A model generated the notes under the pieces. It was not told the origin of the DNA. It ran no database searches and saw nothing but the letters and a program-made list of their open reading frames with translations. The position numbers were made by a program, and so were the translations under genes. From assembly GCA_013331215.1 (NCBI GenBank), contig DUGU01000210.1, positions 1 through 5,504 of the forward strand: DNA of 5,504 nt, in the 5' to 3' direction. This DNA comes from Methanoregulaceae archaeon (lineage in GTDB: Archaea > Halobacteriota > Methanomicrobia > Methanomicrobiales > Methanospirillaceae). Of the stretch, positions 1 through 5,181 are shown one piece after another. Position 1 is the stretch's first letter. Each line of letters starts with the position of its first letter.

Positions 1-66
1 GTGGTACTCGCCGAGTCCGCGCGTGTGGTGCTTCTCATACAGGTCTGTGAACAGTTGCTGGTTCAT
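1..66 (-). CDS. 5' end of an unidentified third operon gene (partial)
   Basis: An ATG at 66-64 opens a frame with no stop to the window edge, giving 22 residues that begin MNQQLFTDLYEKHH. The stop codon of the preceding ESCRT-III-like gene (TGA, 65-63) overlaps this ATG as ATGA, the typical arrangement of translationally coupled genes in one operon. There is no independent promoter, so it should be co-transcribed with the ATPase and ESCRT-III-like genes. The visible residues are polar and contain no signal peptide or membrane segment. They are too few to assign a family, and I do not recognise it. Its position makes it a good candidate for a third component of the ESCRT-like module, but that is inference from overlap alone. 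Confidence 0.6.
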   Translation of the reverse strand, partial: MNQQLFTDLYEKHHTRGLGEYH

Positions 67-656
67 GGGTCCTTCGCCAGTTCTCTCCTGATCTCGTCAA
101 TGCCGGCGTCGATCTGAGCATCCATCGAGCTCTCCGCTTCGGCGGCCTCCGATTCGATCAGCCTGTCGATTTCCGCGTCCGTGACGATCTCGTCGGCCTG
201 GAGAGATTCGCCGAACATGGTCGTGGAGGCGTTCGACAGGAACAGGTCGACGCGTTCCTCGACGGACCGGGCCTTGGCCATGGCCATTTCGAACTGCTTC
301 TGAACTTCCACCATGTTCGTGGAAGTGAACATATCGGCGATGGTCCTGCTGACGTTCTGAAGCGCCTGGGCGAACGAGGCCTGGGACTCCGCCTGTTCCT
401 TCATCTGCACGGCGATCTTGAGCGTCAGCAACTGGTGGTCCAGCCGGCGCCGCTGGGCGAGCGTCTCCTTGATGGCCCTTTTGGCCAGTTCCAGTTGCTG
501 GGCTCCTCCGACGCGCTTGGCCTCCAACGCCGCGTTGAGGTAGCCCTGCTCTTCTTTCCGGAGCTTCTTGATCCGCGATGCGAACAGCCCGAGGGTCTTC
601 TGCACCTGGATGTTCCGCTCGATTCGGCGTTCTTCTTGTGTCTTGAACAGCTTCAT
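63..656 (-). CDS. ESCRT-III-like (Snf7/CHMP/CdvB-type) polymer-forming protein
   Basis: The protein is predicted to be 197 residues and almost wholly helical. Residues 1-135 are rich in Lys/Arg and arranged as long amphipathic helices (core about 10-100). Residues 147-197 are strongly acidic. This basic core followed by an acidic tail is the ESCRT-III layout, and 197 residues fits the family (about 190-240). The tail ends in a MIM1-like helix, DAQIDAGIDEIR at residues 179-190. That follows the (D/E)xxLxxRLxxL(K/R) spacing with Ile for Leu and Gly in place of the Arg. A related segment, DAEIDRLIES, lies at 160-169. Known ESCRT-III proteins polymerise on membranes and are remodelled by Vps4-type ATPases, and a Vps4-type domain is encoded immediately upstream. 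I chose the ATG at 656-654 because AGGAG lies a few bases before it; the in-frame ATG at 689 lacks a comparable site and would add 11 residues. A PspA/Vipp1 relative is the main alternative, less likely given the ATPase neighbour and acidic tail. There is no signal peptide or TM segment, so it should act at the cytoplasmic membrane face. Confidence 0.75.
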   Translation of the reverse strand: MKLFKTQEERRIERNIQVQKTLGLFASRIKKLRKEEQGYLNAALEAKRVGGAQQLELAKRAIKETLAQRRRLDHQLLTLKIAVQMKEQAESQASFAQALQNVSRTIADMFTSTNMVEVQKQFEMAMAKARSVEERVDLFLSNASTTMFGESLQADEIVTDAEIDRLIESEAAEAESSMDAQIDAGIDEIRRELAKDP

Positions 657-658
657 AA

Positions 659-668
659 AATCTCCTGT
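659..668 (-). promoter_or_regulatory. Shine-Dalgarno site of the ESCRT-III-like gene
   Basis: On the minus strand the sequence reads ACAGGAGATTTTATG, placing AGGAG six bases before the ATG at 656. This decides the start codon in favour of the shorter protein. The same ten bases, ACAGGAGATT, also precede the ATPase start, so both genes carry matching leaders. Confidence 0.8.
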
Positions 669-753
669 GAGCCGAGTCAGTACGCCCATGTCAGTCCTCG
701 TGCACCTGCCAGTTCATCGATTGCCCGCATTTCGCCGGTCCAATGCCCGCGCA

Positions 754-2982
754 TCACCCCCCGCATTCCTGGGCCCACGTGCGATATCTCTGGAGACTCT
801 CCGGCTTCATCCTGGGCCGGGCCTTTCGCAGAGGGCCTTCGAAGTCCGCCGCGGTGAGAGACCGGCACTTGATCGTGTGGTCGGCGATCGACCGTCCGTC
901 CACCTTGTCGGCGATGTCCCGGTTCATATCCCGAACCATCGTCTCAACAGCGTCCTTGCAGATATGCTGAATGCTGCGCCCGGAGAAGCCTTCCGTCCTG
1001 CGAGCCAGGCTGGCGTAGTCGATATCGCCGGCCAGATCGAGCCCCTTGCCCGCGATGTGGATTCGAAAGATCACCTCGCGGGACTTCTCGTCCGGGAGAT
1101 CCACCAGGAACTGCTTCTCGAATCGCTGCAGGACCGGCTCGGAGATGTCCCAGGGATGGTTCGTCGCGGCGATGGTGATCACCTTCGTTGCCCGGCCCTT
1201 CTCTTCCAGCCCGTCGAGTTCAGCCAGAAACGTGGAGAGGATCCGCCGTTCCGCCCCGGAATCGTCGCCGCTGCTCTTGCGACAGAGCGACTCGAACTCA
1301 TCGATGAAGATCAGGGAGGCGCCCACGTCGGCCTCGCTGCGGGCCCGGGCGTACAGGGCGGAGATCAGCTTCGTCGATTCCCCGAAGTACTTGCTCAGAA
1401 GATCGGAAGCCTTAACGTTGAAGAACGTCGCGTCGAGCATGTTCGAGCACGCCGCGGCCAGGAGGGTTTTGCCCGTGCCGGGCGGGCCGTAGAGGAGGAC
1501 GCCGCGCGGCGGCCGGATCCCGATCTGGTCGAAGCGTTCGTGGTCGGTCAGCGGGTATTCGACGGCCTCGCGGACCTCCTCCTTGGCCTCGTCGAGCCCC
1601 CCGACGTCGGTCCAGGTGACGTGCGAGACCTCGAGCATCACCTCGCGCATGGCCGACGGTCCGACGTCGCGAAGCGCGTCGCGGAAATCGCGGGGGTCGA
1701 CCTGGAGCTGCTCGAGTTCCTCCTCCGAGAGCTCGTCCTTCTCGAGGTCGAAGTCGGGGAGCTTCCGACGGAGGGCCCTGATCCCGGCTTCGCGGGCGAG
1801 CGCAGCGAGGTCGGCGCCGACGAACCCGTAGGTCTGCTGCGCGATCTTCTCGAGGTCGACATCGTCTCCGAGCGGCATGGCGCGGGTGTGGATCTTCAGG
1901 ATCTCGATCCGGTCCCTCTCGGCCGGCACCCCGATCTCGATCTCGCGGTCGAACCTTCCCGGGCGGCGCAGGGCCGGGTCGATCGCATCCACCCGGTTGG
2001 TGGCGCCGATGACGACGACCTCGCCGCGCTCCTCGAGCCCGTCCATCATGGTCAGGAGCTGCGCGACCACGCGCCGCTCGACCTCGCCGGTCACGTCCTC
2101 GCGCTTGGGCGCGATCGAGTCGAGCTCGTCGATGAAGATGATGGCGGGCGCGTTCTCGCGGGCTTCCTCGAAGACCTCGCGGAGGCGCTGCTCGGACTCT
2201 CCGTAGTACTTCGAGATCACCTCGGGACCTGCGATCGCGATGAAGTGGGCCCCCGACTCGTTCGCGACGGCCTTGGCGATGAGCGTTTTACCCGTGCCCG
2301 GCGGGCCGTAGAGGAGCACGCCCTTCGGCGGGGTGATCCCGAGCCGCTCGAAGATCTCGGGGTGGCGCAGCGGCAGCTCGATCATCTCGCGGACCTGCTC
2401 GAGCTCGCGTCCGAGACCGCCGATGTCCTCGTAATGGACATCCGTCCGCTCGCCCTTCTCCTCGTCGGCTTTCGGCTCGTACGGCGTCTCCTTGAGCTCG
2501 ACCACGGTCTCGTCCGAGACGATCGCGATCCCCTTCGGCGCGACCTTCGCGATCACGAAGGTAAGCGGGTTGCCGATCACGTCGACGCGAAGGGCCTGGC
2601 CCTCCATGACCGAGCGGCCGAGGAGCAGGCGCTTGAGGTACTGCTCGCCGCCGACGAGCCGGATCGGCTGCGTCGGCTGGATCACGACCCTTTTCGCGAC
2701 CCCGGCCTGGACCTTGCGGACCTGGACCTGTTCGTCCACGCCGGTGCCGGCGTTGCCGCGGGTGCTGCCGTCGATCCGGATGATGGCACGGCCCGTGTCC
2801 TCCGCGAAGCCCGGCCAGACGATCGCGTTCGCCTTCCGCTTGCCCTGAATCTCGACCACGTCGCCCGAGACGAGCCCGAGCGCGCGCATCGCGTCCATGC
2901 TCACGCGGGCGATGCCGCGGCCCGCGTCCTCGCGCGCCGCCTCCTTGACCGTGACGTTGATGGAATTGCTGGTGTCTGCCAT
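754..2982 (-). CDS. Cdc48-Vps4 hybrid double-ring AAA+ ATPase
   Basis: The protein is 742 residues, close to but shorter than archaeal Cdc48/VAT. Residues 5-170 are a Cdc48 N-domain (double-psi barrel plus second lobe). D1 spans about 185-405 with Walker A GPPGTGKT 226-233, pore loop KYYGES 258-263, Walker B IIFIDE 281-286, sensor ATN 327-329 and the RRPGRFDRE arginine-finger region 339-347, all Cdc48-like. D2 starts as Cdc48 ([20 protein letters not shown], 459-478; Walker A 499-506). It then becomes Vps4-like: [12 protein letters not shown] 525-536, [11 protein letters not shown] 557-567, [20 protein letters not shown] 606-625 and [14 protein letters not shown] 666-679. The last 34 residues match the Vps4 C-terminal helix pattern (DFE..L.K..P.....L..Y). 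A Vps4 beta domain appears absent or very short, and there is no MIT domain. Both rings keep Walker A and B residues. A good SD (AGGAGA) precedes the ATG. The next gene encodes an ESCRT-III-like protein, so the inferred role is ATP-driven remodelling of that polymer in the cytoplasm. An ordinary Cdc48 unfoldase role is less likely because D2 is not Cdc48-like. Confidence 0.93.
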   Translation of the reverse strand: MADTSNSINVTVKEAAREDAGRGIARVSMDAMRALGLVSGDVVEIQGKRKANAIVWPGFAEDTGRAIIRIDGSTRGNAGTGVDEQVQVRKVQAGVAKRVVIQPTQPIRLVGGEQYLKRLLLGRSVMEGQALRVDVIGNPLTFVIAKVAPKGIAIVSDETVVELKETPYEPKADEEKGERTDVHYEDIGGLGRELEQVREMIELPLRHPEIFERLGITPPKGVLLYGPPGTGKTLIAKAVANESGAHFIAIAGPEVISKYYGESEQRLREVFEEARENAPAIIFIDELDSIAPKREDVTGEVERRVVAQLLTMMDGLEERGEVVVIGATNRVDAIDPALRRPGRFDREIEIGVPAERDRIEILKIHTRAMPLGDDVDLEKIAQQTYGFVGADLAALAREAGIRALRRKLPDFDLEKDELSEEELEQLQVDPRDFRDALRDVGPSAMREVMLEVSHVTWTDVGGLDEAKEEVREAVEYPLTDHERFDQIGIRPPRGVLLYGPPGTGKTLLAAACSNMLDATFFNVKASDLLSKYFGESTKLISALYARARSEADVGASLIFIDEFESLCRKSSGDDSGAERRILSTFLAELDGLEEKGRATKVITIAATNHPWDISEPVLQRFEKQFLVDLPDEKSREVIFRIHIAGKGLDLAGDIDYASLARRTEGFSGRSIQHICKDAVETMVRDMNRDIADKVDGRSIADHTIKCRSLTAADFEGPLRKARPRMKPESLQRYRTWAQECGG

Positions 2983-2985
2983 ATG

Positions 2986-2995
2986 AATCTCCTGT
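2986..2995 (-). promoter_or_regulatory. Shine-Dalgarno site of the hybrid ATPase gene
   Basis: The minus strand reads ACAGGAGATTCATATG, with AGGAG six bases or so from the ATG at 2982. The ten bases are identical to those before the ESCRT-III-like gene. The site abuts the inverted repeat at 2994-3013, so a hairpin there could affect ribosome access. Confidence 0.8.
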
Positions 2996-3013
2996 AAATC
3001 CGGTAAGATTTAC
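2994..3013. promoter_or_regulatory. Inverted repeat at the predicted transcription start: candidate operator
   Basis: The bases GTAAATC and GATTTAC form a perfect 7-bp inverted repeat separated by six bases (CGGTAA). It lies about 21-52 bp downstream of the TATA box on the minus strand, across the expected start of transcription and next to the Shine-Dalgarno site. A dimeric repressor bound here would block initiation, a common archaeal arrangement. It could alternatively act as an mRNA hairpin. Chance occurrence in a short AT-rich leader cannot be excluded. Confidence 0.45.
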
Positions 3014-3033
3014 CCAAGGTTAGTGTAACAAAG

Positions 3034-3046
3034 TATATAAATATTT
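3034..3046 (-). promoter_or_regulatory. TATA box of the ATPase/ESCRT-III operon
   Basis: Read on the minus strand the site is AAATATTTATATA, a near-perfect match to the methanogen box A pattern AAANNTTTATATA. With the usual spacing of about 25 bp, transcription would start near 3010-3014, giving a leader of about 30 bases that contains the inverted repeat and the Shine-Dalgarno site. It stands out because the surrounding DNA is GC-rich. Confidence 0.85.
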
Positions 3047-3114
3047 GTCGTATACTCTTCCGCTCCACTACCGGGGCACGCCGTCGGCGAGCCGTTTCTA
3101 TCGGTCGAACCGAG

Positions 3115-3119
3115 AAAAA
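3115..3119 (-). terminator. Poly-T terminator after the cyclo-ligase gene
   Basis: On the minus strand a run of five T (CCTTTTTCTC) lies about 11 bases after the cyclo-ligase stop codon. Oligo-T tracts are the usual archaeal termination signal. It would separate this gene from the ATPase operon, which has its own promoter. There is no convincing hairpin, and five T is modest. Confidence 0.45.
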
Positions 3120-3129
3120 GGTATCGGTC

Positions 3130-3693
3130 CTAGCCGCACCGGATCGGCCCGTCCTCGGTCACGACCCAGTCGAGCGGGACGTCGAAGGGTTCGGCCGGGA
3201 CGCGGGCGCACTCCTGGCAGGCGAGGGCGACGCCGATCTTCAGTGCGATCGGGTGGGCATCGAGGAACCGGTCGTAGTAGCCGGCCCCGTATCCGAGGCG
3301 GTTGCCGGCGCGGTCGAACCCGAGGAGCGGCATCAGTACAGCCTCGACCGTTTCGGGGTCCGCCGGCTGTTCGTTGCCGATCGGCTCGGGCACGCCGAAC
3401 GTGGACGGGACGAGCACGGATGGATCGGCGAGGTAGGAGAGGCGGAGGCTGACCGTCTCGGACTCGATGATCGGGACCACGACACGAACGCCGCCCTCGA
3501 GAAGGGCACGGATAATATCCGAGGTATCGACCTCGCCGGGCTTCGAGGCGTAGGCCATCACGGTCCGCTGGCCATCCAGGAGCGAGAGGGCGTGCGCTCC
3601 GATCCGCCGGCTTCGTTCGGCCAGATCCGGGGGGTGGAGGCAGGCCCGGGCCGCGCGGGCGCGGTCGCGCAGGTGCCGCTTCTCGACAGCCAT
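3130..3693 (-). CDS. 5-formyltetrahydrofolate cyclo-ligase family protein
   Basis: The protein is 187 residues, the usual size for this family (about 180-200). The enzyme converts 5-formyltetrahydrofolate to 5,10-methenyltetrahydrofolate with ATP in the cytoplasm, returning a dead-end folate to the one-carbon pool. The diagnostic C-terminal motif GFDRAGNRLGYGAGYYDRFL is at 125-144. It is preceded by VLMPLLGFD and followed by IGVALACQ (153-160) and VPLDWVVTEDG (172-182). The N-terminal Lys/Arg-rich helix and the MAYASKPGEVDTSDII segment (46-61) also fit. In a methanogen the natural substrate may be a methanopterin or a folate derivative; the sequence does not say. The ATG at 3693 has only a distant GGAGG, and a TATA-like site about 30 bp upstream suggests a very short leader. 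It is probably a single-gene unit and a housekeeping neighbour of the ATPase operon, not part of it. Confidence 0.93.
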   Translation of the reverse strand: MAVEKRHLRDRARAARACLHPPDLAERSRRIGAHALSLLDGQRTVMAYASKPGEVDTSDIIRALLEGGVRVVVPIIESETVSLRLSYLADPSVLVPSTFGVPEPIGNEQPADPETVEAVLMPLLGFDRAGNRLGYGAGYYDRFLDAHPIALKIGVALACQECARVPAEPFDVPLDWVVTEDGPIRCG

Positions 3694-3720
3694 CGTTTAA
3701 GGAGTTCCTCCCCCGCGTCC

Positions 3721-3727
3721 CATAAAT
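3721..3727 (-). promoter_or_regulatory. Possible TATA-like element of the cyclo-ligase gene
   Basis: The minus strand reads GGATTTATGGG, centred about 30 bp before the ATG at 3693. The predicted start would fall within a few bases of that ATG, giving a near-leaderless transcript, which would explain the poorly placed Shine-Dalgarno sequence. The match is short. The site sits right at the edge of the terminase fragment, so it marks the limit of the native DNA if real. Confidence 0.35.
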
Positions 3728-3730
3728 CCG

Positions 3731-4316
3731 ATGCATCGAACGCCGTTGCGATGGCAGTCTGGCAAGCTCTCCGGAAAGGTGGTGGCGCACCTGCGCACGT
3801 TCGACCATGAACCACGTCTCACCGGCTCCAATAAGCTCGCTTTCGCGCTCAGGAGCGGCTCGCGGATCATCTCACTGCCAGAAAGCGAGGGCACCATCCG
3901 AGGCTTCAGTGGTATTGCGCTCATCGTTGAAGATGAGGTGACGAGAGTCGACAACGCGCTTTATTATGCAGTACGGCCGATGCTCGCCGTCTCGGGGGGG
4001 CTCATTCTCATGTCTACCCCATTCGGCAAACACGGCCACTTCTTCGAGGCGTGGCAGGACGGTGGCGCAGAGTGGGAGCGCATCGAGATCCTGGCGACGC
4101 GGTACGACCGGATCGCGCCGGGTTTTCTCAAGAAAGAGCGGCGGCAGATAGACGATTGGTTGTTTCGCCAGGAATACCTGTGCAAGTTCGTGGCGACCAC
4201 GGATCAGGTCTTTGCCAAGGACTTGGTGATGGGGCGCACCCTCCGAGAACGTGGCACCGCTCTTCCCCGTGGCCGGCTCGGACATCCCGACCGACTATCC
4301 CGCCGATCCCCCTTGA
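3731..4316 (+). pseudogene. Terminase large-subunit-like ATPase fragment, truncated and frameshifted
   Basis: The frame read from 3731 encodes the middle of a viral terminase/packaging ATPase. Visible are LRWQSGKLSGKVV (residues 6-18, resembling the 'RQS.ELFRKV' stretch after Walker A), GSRIISLPESEGTIRGFSG (43-61), Walker B-like LIVEDEV (64-70), YYAVRPMLAVSGG (78-90), the coupling motif STPFG (95-99), and FRQEYLCKFVATTDQVF (145-161). The Walker A part is missing because homology starts just upstream of 3740. The frame breaks at the GGGG run at 4231-4234: removing one G restores APSENVAPLFPVAG and leads to a TGA at 4314-4316. No nuclease domain follows. The ATG at 3731 has no visible Shine-Dalgarno and is probably not a real start. 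The gene is divergent from the cyclo-ligase with only 37 bp between. It is best read as a relic of a provirus or virus-derived element. Confidence 0.78.
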
Positions 4317-4366
4317 ATGGAACTTGGGGGGGGCGAGGATAAGGCCGACACCCCACGTTGTCACCG

Positions 4367-4381
4367 ATTTATTTAATAAAT
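4367..4381. repeat. Short AT palindrome between the terminase relic and the membrane-protein gene
   Basis: ATTTATT, one T, then AATAAAT form a perfect 7-bp inverted repeat in a roughly 106-base gap (4317-4422) between convergent genes. Together with T-rich stretches on the minus strand it may end transcription of the membrane-protein gene. The gap also holds an eight-G run at 4326-4333 and no supported gene. Confidence 0.35.
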
Positions 4382-4422
4382 ACCATGCTATTATTGTTAT
4401 GAACAAGAGAGTGACAGAACGA

Positions 4423-5085
4423 TCAGTTAGGCCGCTCTCCCTCGTACTCCGCATCCGGGCTCCATATCTTCCTTATTTTCCATATCAATAAAATTCGAAT
4501 GCGGGTTAAGATCCCAATATTCTCCCCCCGGATTTTTCTCAAATCACTCTCCTTCCCTTCAAGCATAAATATTAACCTATTTATTAACTCATATATCGTC
4601 TCCCGCTGTTCCCCTTCGAGGATTTCTACTCTTTCCTGCGGGTTGTTACGGAGACGAGTTAGAAGACGTTCAAGCTCTTCGAGTTTGTAAAGTAATGATA
4701 ACATTGTAAGTGTGAACTCAATCCCCAGAGTGGGAATATCTGCATAATATGCTTGAATTAATCCATTTCTTTTGTACAGTTCAATCTCTCCTGGATACTT
4801 CTCGATCAGTCGCCAAATCGCTGCTTGAGCCTCTGCCCGATTGCTGGTAGGAATATCAATAAGAGCTAGATGAGGTGTCATTAATTCAATAAGCAACCCC
4901 GACGCTATTTGGTCACGCCGCTGCATCTGTTCTTGTCTCTCCCGCTGGATTGTCAGAAGGAAGCCGGCGGATGTTGCGAGAATACCTCCAATTATGGGCC
5001 CAATAATTGAATCCCACCATACAGAGGAAGTAGCACTTCCTGACTGTATGACACAAACTAGGGTATTCGTTGCTTCAGGTATCAC
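4423..5085 (-). CDS. Single-pass membrane protein of unknown function, AT-rich
   Basis: The protein is 220 residues. A short N-terminal segment (1-25) is followed by one membrane helix at about 26-46 (IIGPIIGGILATSAGFLLTI) and then a charged helix, QRERQEQMQRRDQ (47-59). The rest is predicted to be a cytoplasmic helical domain, with Leu-rich helices at 124-146 and 152-176 and a basic stretch at 183-207. The positive charge just after the helix supports N-out/C-in topology. Start is GTG at 5085-5083, chosen because GGAGG lies eight bases upstream (GGAGGAAGGATCAGTG). Base composition and codon use (ATA, AGA, TTA-type codons) are far more AT-rich than the genes at 63-3693, a sign of acquisition. 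It lies between a viral terminase relic and a broken surface-protein gene. I do not recognise the family. A viral cargo or membrane-sensing accessory protein would fit the context, but no motif supports a function. Confidence 0.75.
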   Translation of the reverse strand: MIPEATNTLVCVIQSGSATSSVWWDSIIGPIIGGILATSAGFLLTIQRERQEQMQRRDQIASGLLIELMTPHLALIDIPTSNRAEAQAAIWRLIEKYPGEIELYKRNGLIQAYYADIPTLGIEFTLTMLSLLYKLEELERLLTRLRNNPQERVEILEGEQRETIYELINRLIFMLEGKESDLRKIRGENIGILTRIRILLIWKIRKIWSPDAEYEGERPN

Positions 5086-5148
5086 TGATCCTTCCTCCGG
5101 AACCGCCGTATCAAACCGATTAATAGGAAAGAAGACGGCGCTTTAGTC

Positions 5149-5160
5149 ATAAAATATTAT
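5149..5160 (-). promoter_or_regulatory. Possible TATA box of the membrane-protein gene
   Basis: The minus strand reads ATAATATTTTAT about 65-75 bp before the GTG start, giving a predicted leader of roughly 40 bases that includes GGAGG. The region is AT-rich, so the match is weak evidence. A 6-bp inverted repeat (CGCCGT 5104-5109 and ACGGCG 5135-5140) lies in the predicted leader. Confidence 0.35.
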
Positions 5161-5181
5161 TAGACACCCCGATTACGATGA

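Noticed and set aside
63..656. PspA/Vipp1 (IM30) identity for the small helical protein
   Set aside because: PspA is in the same superfamily, so it is not excluded. The acidic MIM1-like tail and the neighbouring Vps4-type ATPase favour a classical ESCRT-III type.
657..689. Upstream in-frame ATG at 689 as the start of the ESCRT-III-like gene
   Set aside because: There is no comparable Shine-Dalgarno before it, whereas AGGAG sits at the right distance from the ATG at 656. The extra 11 residues also overlap that ribosome-binding site.
568..2997. Very long open frame on the + strand, about 809 codons, antisense to the ATPase
   Set aside because: It is the complement of the GC-rich ATPase coding frame, gives a low-complexity Arg/Asp/Leu-rich product with no motifs, has no promoter, and the opposite strand encodes clear AAA+ domains.
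3099..3129. Eight-base direct repeat TATCGGTC (3099-3106 and 3122-3129)
   Set aside because: Too short to distinguish from chance, and not placed like an attachment site or operator pair.
3098..3808. Longer minus-strand frame overlapping the cyclo-ligase gene, and + strand frames at 3045-3452 and 3253-3810
   Set aside because: These are Arg/Pro/Gly-rich shadows of the cyclo-ligase frame, which carries the diagnostic family motif.
4051..4491. + strand frame overlapping the terminase fragment's end
   Set aside because: It has no start signals. Only its middle part coincides with the restored terminase frame region, and the rest runs into AT-rich intergenic DNA and the opposite gene.
5104..5140. 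Inverted repeat CGCCGT/ACGGCG upstream of the membrane-protein gene as a riboswitch or operator
   Set aside because: Six-base arms with a 25-base loop are weak and there is no supporting conserved structure. It is mentioned only as part of the promoter entry.
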